Source: Hyphomicrobiaceae bacterium (lineage in GTDB: Bacteria; Pseudomonadota; Alphaproteobacteria; Rhizobiales; Hyphomicrobiaceae). Taken from it: DNA of 64,000 nt. Below, one piece after another: positions 10,214 to 17,368 of the stretch (position 1 is its first letter; each line of letters opens with the position of its first letter). The position numbers were made by a program, and so were the translations under genes. The notes beneath the pieces are model-generated. The model had not been told where the DNA came from. It did not search any database and saw only the letters and a list, made by a program, of their open reading frames with translations. Location: contig JACKJH010000002.1 in NCBI GenBank assembly GCA_020638055.1, positions 310,001 to 374,000 of the forward strand. The letters run 5' to 3'.

Positions 10214-10321
10214 ACTAGAGCATTTTCCGACGAAGTGGATACCGGTTCGTCGCAGAAAATGCGACCAAACCAAAAAGTTAGAGCGCTGATCCGATTCTAT
10301 CGGATCGAAAAGCGTTCTAGA
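10214..10321 (-). repeat. Dispersed bipartite palindromic repeat
   Basis: One full unit in the orientation opposite to most copies, lying between the two deacetylase genes. It starts CTAGAGCATTTTCCGACGAAG and ends with the GATCCGATTC...-type palindrome. The rest of 9899-10379 holds no gene I can support. Confidence 0.85.
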
Positions 10322-10379
10322 CGCGACCTGTCGGATGCGTCTCGTGGTAGGTTAGCCTGATGGGATCGAACTGGTTAAC

Positions 10380-11609
10380 ATGCTCTATAAGGTGAAAATT
10401 TTCGCGACCGCACTCGCTCTCGCCATGTCTTTTGGTGGACTGGCAGCACCGTCTGTGCGCGCGGCGGACATTCAAACCGGCGAGGCATGCAAATCGGACG
10501 ATGGTGGGCTGAAGGTTTCACGTGTTATCGAGATCGACACTTCGAGCGGTCCCTTATTCGGAGCGATCACAAAGCAGGTAAAGGAAGCAAACTTCCTTCA
10601 CCCCAAAGAAGTGGTTTTGACGTTCGATGACGGGCCGATGCCGTGGGTAACGGGGCCAATTCTCGACATCCTCGATGAATTCTGCACCAAGGCGACGTTC
10701 TTCTCTGTTGGCAAGATGGCGATGGCCTATCCAGCCACGTTGCGAAAGATCATCGCCCGTGGCCATACACTTGGCGGACACACGTGGTCGCATCCGCTCA
10801 ATCTAAAACGGCTAAGTCAGGCCTCAGCGATGCTGGAGATTGAAAAAGGTTTTGCGGCGATTTCGCTGGCAAGCGGTGGCCAGGCTGCACCTTTCTTCCG
10901 GTTTCCAGGATTGAGCGACAATGGGCGGATGCTGTCGGCGCTGCAAAAGCGCGGCATCGCCTCATTCAGCGTCGACGTTGTGTCTGACGACAGTTACATA
11001 TCCAATCCTGCTAAACTGGTTGCCACAACGCTGTCACGTGTGGACGCGCACAAGGGTGGTATTTTGCTGTTTCACGACATCAAGCCAGCAACCGCCAAGG
11101 CGCTGCCATCAATACTTAGGGCACTTAAACGGCGCGGCTACAAGGTCGTTCACATGCGGCCGAAACGCCAACTTGAGCCGCTGGCAAATTTGAGCGCTCA
11201 ATTGCAGCCTATTCTGGCAAAGAAAGATCCACCGCAGGGTCAAGCCGTGGCACGAGCTGCCATGCTGCCCTTCTTTGGTACCATCGGTCCTGAGCGGATC
11301 AAGCCTGCCAATGAACGGGCCGTAACCGGTTCGGCTGCTATCGCGGTGGAGGAATTGGCGCCACCGCCCCGCGACCGTTCCGGCAACGACAAGTCTAAAA
11401 AGACAGACAGCAAGGGTGCTTCTAAGCACGACCGGACCACGCCCCCCACTCCGCAACGGCGTGATGAAGGCAAATCGCACAAACATGCGCAACAGGTGCC
11501 CGCAGAGGCCACCGGAGAACATGCCGTGGTCTTGCGCAGCAGCCTGCCCGCGAGCCTCGACTGGCCGGCACAAGTGCAACGCCCGCATATGAAAACCTAT
11601 TTCGATTGA
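10380..11609 (+). CDS. Secreted NodB-domain polysaccharide deacetylase, copy 2
   Basis: About 409 residues with a signal peptide (residues 1-29, ending V-R-A-A). It has the same CE4 motifs as the upstream paralogue: T-F-D-D-G-P, H-T-W-S-H, F-F-R-F-P-G, and L-L-F-H-D-I. The C-terminal about 120 residues are a basic, Lys/Asp/Pro-rich tail that may bind the cell wall. The two genes share segment after segment (for example E-V-V-L-T-F-D-D-G-P and F-F-x-V-G-x-M-A-x-A-Y-P), so they come from a duplication. No strong ribosome binding site precedes the ATG. Confidence 0.86.
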   Translation: MLYKVKIFATALALAMSFGGLAAPSVRAADIQTGEACKSDDGGLKVSRVIEIDTSSGPLFGAITKQVKEANFLHPKEVVLTFDDGPMPWVTGPILDILDEFCTKATFFSVGKMAMAYPATLRKIIARGHTLGGHTWSHPLNLKRLSQASAMLEIEKGFAAISLASGGQAAPFFRFPGLSDNGRMLSALQKRGIASFSVDVVSDDSYISNPAKLVATTLSRVDAHKGGILLFHDIKPATAKALPSILRALKRRGYKVVHMRPKRQLEPLANLSAQLQPILAKKDPPQGQAVARAAMLPFFGTIGPERIKPANERAVTGSAAIAVEELAPPPRDRSGNDKSKKTDSKGASKHDRTTPPTPQRRDEGKSHKHAQQVPAEATGEHAVVLRSSLPASLDWPAQVQRPHMKTYFD

Positions 11610-11694
11610 TCGACCGTTTTGAGTGATCGACCGATACGCAGGTGGTTGCCTGGAGCTTTTTCAATCGGCCATTTGCGATCGATCTGAAGCGTAA

Positions 11695-12402
11695 TCAGCG
11701 CGCTGGAAGTACGACCTTGATTACGTCTTTCTCGGCCTTCAAAGCGGCAAGCTTTGTCTTCTTGTCAGCCGCGCTCAATCCCTCATCTGCAAACGAAAGA
11801 CGATAAAAGCCATCCGCGGTTGGGCCCTCGACAATTCGGGCGCCATACCTGTTCAGAGCGCGCGTCATATCCGAAAGCGTTGCGCCATCCTGAAACAAAA
11901 TCAAAGCTGCGGGTGTAAGCGCACCTGGTTGCTGCCCTGAGGCGGTTTGATATCCGGTATCCCCATTGCCACTTTGAGGCTGGTTCATCATCGACGTAAT
12001 GACACCGGCTTGTATCATCACCACGGCTGCAGCGGCGATGCCTGCATAGCGCACGGCTTGGGGCGTTGGCGCTGTGAAGAACTCACGAATGGCTGCGATC
12101 AAACCGCGCGTTTTGGCGCGGGCCGTAGCACCGAGCGGAGGGGTTTGGGTGTCAATGGCCTCAAACAGGCTGTCGGTGGCGCGAGCCGATGGAAAACCCA
12201 GCGCTTCGTTCACCGATACTGTTGCCATGCGTTCGTCACGCGCAAGTTCGATGTGCTCGGCAAAATCCGGGTTGCGCCTCAAGTAGGCATCAACGCGCGC
12301 GGCATCTTCCTGCGAAATGCGCCCTGTGACGTAAAACGGAACCAGCATCTCAACTTCTTCGCGCTCGGTTAGCTGCGTCATTTCAATTGTATTTCCGGTC
12401 AT
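11695..12402 (-). CDS. Membrane anti-sigma factor partner of the ECF sigma
   Basis: About 235 residues. The cytoplasmic N-terminal part (residues 1-110) looks like an anti-sigma domain with a helical sigma-binding region; no zinc-binding H-x3-C-x2-C is seen. A single membrane helix lies at about residues 118-140 and the C-terminal half is probably periplasmic. The start ATG overlaps the stop of the sigma gene (ATGA), so the two are translationally coupled. Assigned mainly from this arrangement plus topology. Confidence 0.75.
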   Translation of the reverse strand: MTGNTIEMTQLTEREEVEMLVPFYVTGRISQEDAARVDAYLRRNPDFAEHIELARDERMATVSVNEALGFPSARATDSLFEAIDTQTPPLGATARAKTRGLIAAIREFFTAPTPQAVRYAGIAAAAVVMIQAGVITSMMNQPQSGNGDTGYQTASGQQPGALTPAALILFQDGATLSDMTRALNRYGARIVEGPTADGFYRLSFADEGLSAADKKTKLAALKAEKDVIKVVLPAR

Positions 12403-13007
12403 GGCCAGCCTCGATCGATGCCTTGGGTCTGCATGAGTTCAGACAACTTCTTGCGGGCATAAAACAAGCGTGTCTTGACGGTATTTTCGGGTATCCCCAC
12501 GATTTCGGCCACCTCACCGACGGATTTTTCCTGGTAATAAACCAAATCGACAATCTCGCGGTGCTCATTGGACAGTCCTTCCAGACACCGCCGGAGTGCT
12601 GCCGCTTTGTCTCGCTTTTGTGCAGTGACTTCGGGATCATCGTCATCGTCAACAATCTCGGCTGCAGCATCTTCGTCCCAACTGAACTCCCGCCTTTTGC
12701 GTAGCCGGGAGATCGCGCGGTTCCTGCCGATCGATAAAAGCCACGTACCAACCTGTGAACGGCCCTCATATCGTGACGCATTGCGCCAAACCTCCATGAA
12801 CACTTCATTGGTCAGCTCTTCCGCCATGGCCTCATCGCGAACCAGCCGCATGAGAAAGCGGTAAAGCCTTACCTGGTGACGGCCGATCAGAGTGCGCAGT
12901 GCGAGCTGGTCCAGCGCGGCGACGCGGGCGATGAGATCGGCATCGGTGTCGTCCAACGTCATGAGGAACCCACACGACGATTGGCGTTCGATGGTTTGTC
13001 GCAGCAT
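12399..13007 (-). CDS. ECF (RpoE-like) RNA polymerase sigma factor
   Basis: About 202 residues. Region 2 is at about residues 40-105 (E-E-L-T-N-E-V-F-M-E-V-W-R and W-L-L-S-I-G-R-N-R-A-I), and region 4 at about 135-190 (L-S-N-E-H-R-E-I-V-D-L-V-Y-Y and V-G-E-V-A-E-I-V-G-I-P-E-N-T-V-K-T-R). This is the standard ECF layout. A shorter start at 12962 is possible. It should direct transcription in response to an envelope signal relayed by the anti-sigma encoded downstream. No promoter matching a known ECF class was found in the 5' region. Confidence 0.9.
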   Translation of the reverse strand: MLRQTIERQSSCGFLMTLDDTDADLIARVAALDQLALRTLIGRHQVRLYRFLMRLVRDEAMAEELTNEVFMEVWRNASRYEGRSQVGTWLLSIGRNRAISRLRKRREFSWDEDAAAEIVDDDDDPEVTAQKRDKAAALRRCLEGLSNEHREIVDLVYYQEKSVGEVAEIVGIPENTVKTRLFYARKKLSELMQTQGIDRGWP

Positions 13008-13123
13008 TCTGAATGAAGGTTCATCTTCACTACGAACAATTTGTCGTTGAAACTATGCGTGACCATAAAAAACCTCGCATTTATAATTATTTGCTTTCAT
13101 CCCATGAGGAATTTGGACACTTA

Positions 13124-13378
13124 ACCCGCCTTTCTCACGATGGTATGGCCGGCACGGAGGTGAAAATGATGACAGGCCAGGAGAGCCGTGTAGTTCGATG
13201 TGGTGCATCGGGCAAACGGCACGACACAGACTGTCATCATTTTCACCCCGCCCTGCGGGTCGTGCTGGCGCGGCTGACCGCTGCGTCGGGCGGCTCAACC
13301 GTAGACCACCGCCTCCCTCCTTGCGGGTCGATCTCGCGCCAGCGCGATGACGGCCGTGCCCACGCGAGAAAGGCGGGT
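13124..13378. mobile_element. MITE-like element, copy 1
   Basis: 255 bp bounded by inverted ends (ACCCGCCTTTCTC at the left, its complement at the right) and flanked on both sides by TA, the target duplication typical of IS630/Tc1-mariner elements. It contains a second, internal inverted repeat: GGTGAAAATGATGACAG pairs perfectly with CTGTCATCATTTTCACC. It has no transposase. The second copy at 16970-17236 matches along its full length except for point changes and a 12-bp insertion. Open frames that run through it are not believed to be coding. Confidence 0.8.
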
Positions 13379-13590
13379 TAATCCGGCAGCGATCAAATTA
13401 TACAATTCAGCCATGCAACGTGTCTTTTCGCCTGCTGCCGTTACCCGATGTGTAAGGATCCTACGCAAGTTGTAACTGCCACGCCACAATGCGGACGTTA
13501 CTCAGGGCCGGGTATGGGATATCACTATTGCGGCTAAACCAGCGACAATTGCCCGTCGTCGGCGTTTAAACGCCCCTTAATGCAAATTCC

Positions 13591-13899
13591 CTAGTGTTCC
13601 TGCTCTGACGCTTGGTTCGCTGTCGGGTCCCAAGACGTCAGCCCGGAACACGAGAGCGCATTCCGATCCGATGGTATCGGGTCGGCGCTCTAGTTTTTTG
13701 GTTTGGTCGCATTTTCTTCGACGAACCGGCGTCCACTTCGTCGGAAAATGCTCCAGCTTTTTGGTTTGGTCGCATTTTCTTCGACGAACCGGCGTCCACT
13801 TCGTCGGAAAATGCTCCAGACATCCTTGGTTTGTGTTCTGGATTAACTGACGTTTGACGACCTGCGGCCGGGCCTCAAACATCAGATCCAGAACACTAG
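13591..13899 (+). repeat. Second palindromic repeat family, split by nested units
   Basis: A copy of the CTAGTGTTCC...GATCCAGAACACTAG repeat, complete at 15617-15761 and 58159-58304. Here it is interrupted between its two halves (13591 to about 13652 and about 13820-13899) by two tandem units of the commonest palindromic repeat. Confidence 0.8.
13653..13819 (+). repeat. Dispersed bipartite palindromic repeat, nested
   Basis: One left palindrome followed by two right halves in tandem (TTTTTGGTTTGGTCGCATTTTC... twice), lying inside a copy of the second repeat family. Confidence 0.85.
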
Positions 13900-13929
13900 A
13901 TTTCCGGCACGCAATTTCGGGTGGGAGCC

Positions 13930-14829
13930 ATGCAAAGGCACACCCTGACTGGGAGCCATCGTAGTCACATGAAACACGCCACCACCGGTCTTGCGCTGCC
14001 AAGAGGCACACTGGTGCATCGCGCGCTGTCGAACATCGGCGAGATCGGTCTGGGACGCTGGTTGTTTGAAACGTGGCGCCGTAGGGTGGTTCTGCCGCTC
14101 ATATCCTGGCCGCATCGACCCATGAAGGGCAGCGAACTACTCATTGCAGAACTGACTGGCCAACGTGGGCTTGAGATCGGGGGGCCTAGCCGCTTTTTTC
14201 GCAATGGCGCGCAGTTGCCTCTCTACCCGGTGCTGAGCGGGCTCGACAATTGCAACTTTTCATCCGACACGGTTTGGGAAGGCGCTCTTCAGGAGGGCGT
14301 ATTTTCACTGGATAATCGTGTGGTCGGTCACCAATACATTTGCGAAGCGACCGAGGTCAGTGAGCGGCTCCATGACCGGCGCTATGACTTTGTCATTTCC
14401 AGCAATTGCCTGGAACACGTCGCCAATCCGCTCAAAGCGGTTGAAGCCTGGCTATCTGTTCTGCGCGCTGAAGGCAGGCTGATCGTCGTGGTGCCAAACA
14501 AGGCCAGCAATTTTGATCGGCTTAGATCCGTGACATCGTTTGAACATCTAAAGCTCGACTACCGGCGTGATGTTGGCGAGGACGACCGGACCCATTTTGA
14601 CGAGGTTCTTGAATGCACAGACCTGCGGTTGACCTCGAAACGCGCTGTAGGGGGAATTGCCGAGTTTCGCAAAATGGTCATGCAGAATGCGCGTCTCAGG
14701 TGCGTACACCATCATGTCTTCAGCGCAAAACTGCTTTGCAAAATCGCTGAGCACTTCGGGCTTGTCGATATCCAGGTGACGAACGTCGGCACGGATTTCG
14801 TGCTGGTTGCGCGAACCGCCAACAACTAG
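13930..14829 (+). CDS. SAM-dependent methyltransferase
   Basis: About 299 residues. A class I methyltransferase fold is indicated by G-L-E-I-G-G-P near residue 80 (motif I), a Y-D-F-V-I-S-S-N-C-L-E-H-V motif near residue 155, and a G-R-L-I-V-V-V-P-N strand; this resembles Methyltransf_11/23 proteins. The N-terminal 60 residues are basic. ATG 13930 has GGGTGGGAG upstream; ATG 13969 is an alternative. The gene is bracketed by repeats on both sides, and its TAG stop lies inside the CTAG that begins the downstream repeat. The substrate is unknown; relatives often sit in polysaccharide loci, but no such genes are adjacent. Confidence 0.72.
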   Translation: MQRHTLTGSHRSHMKHATTGLALPRGTLVHRALSNIGEIGLGRWLFETWRRRVVLPLISWPHRPMKGSELLIAELTGQRGLEIGGPSRFFRNGAQLPLYPVLSGLDNCNFSSDTVWEGALQEGVFSLDNRVVGHQYICEATEVSERLHDRRYDFVISSNCLEHVANPLKAVEAWLSVLRAEGRLIVVVPNKASNFDRLRSVTSFEHLKLDYRRDVGEDDRTHFDEVLECTDLRLTSKRAVGGIAEFRKMVMQNARLRCVHHHVFSAKLLCKIAEHFGLVDIQVTNVGTDFVLVARTANN

Positions 14830-14930
14830 AGCGTATTCCGATCCGATGGAATCGGATCGGCGCTCTAGCATCTTGTTTGGTCGCATTTTCTTCGACGAAC
14901 CGGCGTCCACTTCGTCGGAAAATGCTCCTA
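14826..14930 (+). repeat. Dispersed bipartite palindromic repeat
   Basis: One full unit starting CTAGAGCGTATTCCGATCC. It overlaps the stop codon of the methyltransferase gene. The following 235 bases up to the tRNA show no gene. Confidence 0.85.
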
Positions 14931-15165
14931 AAGCGCCTTGGCCTTGGGCTTGGCCATTTCCTGAAAGATGCCACCTGCCAAACTCTGCCCTGTGACACCC
15001 AAAGACACAGTATGACCGAAGTCTAATCCCCGCCCCCTTGCATTTTTTGAGCACTCTACATCTGAGCCCCCGAAATCAGCGAAGACCCGTTAAACAAAGG
15101 GACGCGCCAACGGGCTGCCTTTGCACCCATTTACCCATGTCTCCGGGCTGGACAATTGAAATCAT

Positions 15166-15240
15166 TGGTGAGCGGGGTGGGGATCGAACCCACGACCATC
15201 TGATTAAAAGTCAGATGCTCTACCACTGAGCTACCCGCCC
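15166..15240 (-). tRNA. tRNA-Lys (anticodon TTT)
   Basis: 75 nt with CCA encoded. Read on the minus strand, the acceptor pairs GGGCGGG with CCCGCTC, the anticodon arm is TCTGA-CTTTTAA-TCAGA (anticodon TTT), and the T-loop is TTCGATC. All four arms pair. Confidence 0.95.
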
Positions 15241-15476
15241 TCAACCCTTTCGCCTAACGCGCTTGAACACCTGGATGCCAGACCAATTGGTCCAGCCGAT
15301 GCACAAAGGGGTGATTTCCGGCCTTCCTACACGGGTGAGCCCGTCACTGCAACCGCCTTGGCAATTTCACGCGATGCTCGTGCTTTCCGGCCAATTTCAC
15401 CGCCACGTTCCAGTTCGCATACTTGCGGGACGCGACAACCCGTACTGCTTTGGATCCACTGTTGCAATTTCCCAAT
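15241..15476. other. Intergenic region without a supported gene
   Basis: Between tRNA-Lys and the next repeat I see no gene, terminator or recognisable motif. Confidence 0.4.
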
Positions 15477-15580
15477 CTAGAGCGCATTCCGATCCGATGT
15501 AATCGGATCGGCGCTCTAGCTTCTTGTTTGGTCGCATTTTCTTCGACGAACCGGCGGCCACTTCGTCGGAAAAAGCTCTA
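15477..15580 (+). repeat. Dispersed bipartite palindromic repeat
   Basis: One unit, beginning TAGAGCGCATTCCGATCC; its right end has decayed to AAAGCTCTA. Confidence 0.85.
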
Positions 15581-15616
15581 ACCAATGAATCAGCAGGATC
15601 GCTTGCCTATTGCACG

Positions 15617-15761
15617 CTAGTGTTCCGACTCTGACGCTTGGTTCCCTGTCGGGCCCCGGCGCGTCAGCCCGGAACCCTAGCATTCTCATTGTTTGTGTTC
15701 TGGATTCACGATCGTTTGACGACCTTCGCCCGGGAATCAAACGTTCGATCCAGAACACTAG
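15617..15761 (+). repeat. Second palindromic repeat family, intact copy
   Basis: 145 bp from CTAGTGTTCCG to CCAGAACACTAG. It contains two hairpins: CTGACGC/GCGTCAG inside GTTCC/GGAAC, and GTGTTCTGGAT with ATCCAGAACAC, the latter enclosing CGTTTGA/TCAAACG. Nearly identical to 58159-58304. Confidence 0.85.
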
Positions 15762-15787
15762 GTGGCTCCACGCTTCAGGGCTCCGTC

Positions 15788-16582
15788 TCAAGCGGCAGCG
15801 CGCGCAGCCTGCTCCAGCTTAACCGCTTCGGTCGTTAGCCGCCCATCCGCGTAGGTATGGAGATGGTAAACGGGGTAACGGATATACGTATCGCCGGGCT
15901 CTTTTGCGCCGCTTTTTTCACGGCTCAGATCGGCAGCGATGCTTGGGATCGTGGATAAAGTGACCTCGGCAAAGGGCACCGCATGTGTGCGATGCACATG
16001 GCCAGCGAGCAGGCCGATGAGCGTTTTGTGGCGCTCCAGGGTCGCGCAAAGCAGCTTGGCCTCGGGTGCCTCGCGGAACTGCAGCTTGGGACTGTCATCG
16101 AGTTCGATGGGCGGATGATGTGCGAACACGAGTGTCGGTTTGCCTTCAGCCGCAGCCAGCATCTTGGTCAAATGTTCGGCACGCTGATTATCAAACCCGC
16201 CCAGACCGCCTTTTTCCGTGTCGCGATACTGTGTATCAACCGCAACGAGATAAATTGCGCCCAGATCTACTGCATATTGGGCAAAGCCGAAATCAGCATC
16301 GAGATATCCCAACCCTGCAAATGCATCGAAGTATGGTTTGCGCCGATCACGATTGCCGATTGTTGTATAGGTGGGCGCTTTCAAGCGTGCCATCTCAGCG
16401 CTTGCGGCTGCATAATCAGAGGCGCTGGCATCATGCGCAATGTCGCCTGTATGAATGACCACGTCGACCGTGTCGGTTAGCGCGTTGATAGAATCGACGA
16501 CGGCCGCCATGTCAGCTATGCGCCCTGCCGCAGCCGGGTTTGCTGTGGCGATGTGTGAATCAGATATCTGGGCGATACGCAT
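15788..16582 (-). CDS. Calcineurin-like metallophosphoesterase, CpdA-like
   Basis: About 264 residues, of the length of CpdA-type cyclic nucleotide phosphodiesterases. The metal-binding motifs occur in order: D-S-H at residues 8-10, H-T-G-D, G-N-R-D (usually G-N-H-D; the His is replaced by Arg here), F-A-H-H-P-P, and G-H-V-H. Two metals are expected at the active site. The G-N-R-D variant may lower or shift activity. It stands alone; the substrate is not proven. Confidence 0.8.
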   Translation of the reverse strand: MRIAQISDSHIATANPAAAGRIADMAAVVDSINALTDTVDVVIHTGDIAHDASASDYAAASAEMARLKAPTYTTIGNRDRRKPYFDAFAGLGYLDADFGFAQYAVDLGAIYLVAVDTQYRDTEKGGLGGFDNQRAEHLTKMLAAAEGKPTLVFAHHPPIELDDSPKLQFREAPEAKLLCATLERHKTLIGLLAGHVHRTHAVPFAEVTLSTIPSIAADLSREKSGAKEPGDTYIRYPVYHLHTYADGRLTTEAVKLEQAARAAA

Positions 16583-16967
16583 GAGGTCTGCCTGTGTTGG
16601 ATTTCAAATGTCGTTGTGAGGTGAAACGCACGGAATTGGAAGAACGGGACCGGTCAGCCTTCCATTGAAACTGGCGTGATACGCATTCAGCGGCCCGAGC
16701 CATTAACCCAGCCCAGTGGTCGCTGCTGAATGTTGCCGACGGCTGCGGCCACGTCCACGCGACGCACCCGCCCGTCCACAGCGGCATAACCGCACGGGGA
16801 CGCAGCTTGCAGCCTCATCCGATTGCAGATACCCAATCAACGTTCAACCCACACGATGCAATCATCCGTCGGCGCTAAATCAACCTTTAAGCCTGGGCTC
16901 CTGATTTTGGCACAATCGGAATTATTGAAGTCTTCAATAACAACATTCAAACATGCAAATATCATCC
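16583..16967. other. Intergenic region without a supported gene
   Basis: Upstream of the phosphoesterase and up to the MITE-like element I find no supported gene or structural RNA. Confidence 0.4.
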
Positions 16968-16969
16968 TA

Positions 16970-17236
16970 GCCCGCCTTTCTCACGATGGTATGTCCGGCA
17001 CGGAGGTGAAAATGACGACAGGCCAAGAGAGCCGTGTAGTTCGATGTGGGACATCGGGCAAACGGCGCGACACAGCCTGTCATAATTTGCACCCAGCCCT
17101 GCGGGTCGCGCTGGCGCGGCCGACCGCTGCGTCGGGCGGCTCAACCGTAGACCACCGCTACGCTTATCGCCTCCCTCCTTGCGGGTCGATCTCGCGCCAG
17201 CGCGATGAAGGCCGTGCCCTCGTGAGAAAGGCGGGC
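16970..17236. mobile_element. MITE-like element, copy 2
   Basis: 267 bp, same family as 13124-13378. Ends are GCCCGCCTTTCTCAC and its exact complement, flanked by TA on each side. It differs from copy 1 by a 12-bp insertion (about CTACGCTTATCG) and scattered substitutions. The internal stem is weakened by substitutions. It lies about 130 bp upstream of the soeA-like gene and so may affect its promoter. Confidence 0.8.
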
Positions 17237-17368
17237 TAAAGGGCCTGACAACTTACAGTTGCTCGGATATTGGAGGACGTGCGCCCGGCAAAGTGGTGCA
17301 CGAAGAAAAATAACGACGGTTCGCAGGCCAAGGTCTGCCCGCAACGCCGCGTCTTAGGAGGCCACTTC

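Noticed and set aside
13013..13381. Protein encoded in the MITE-like elements
   Set aside because: The frames at 13013 and at 16823-17239 run through noncoding inverted repeats, contain them entirely, and show no domain.
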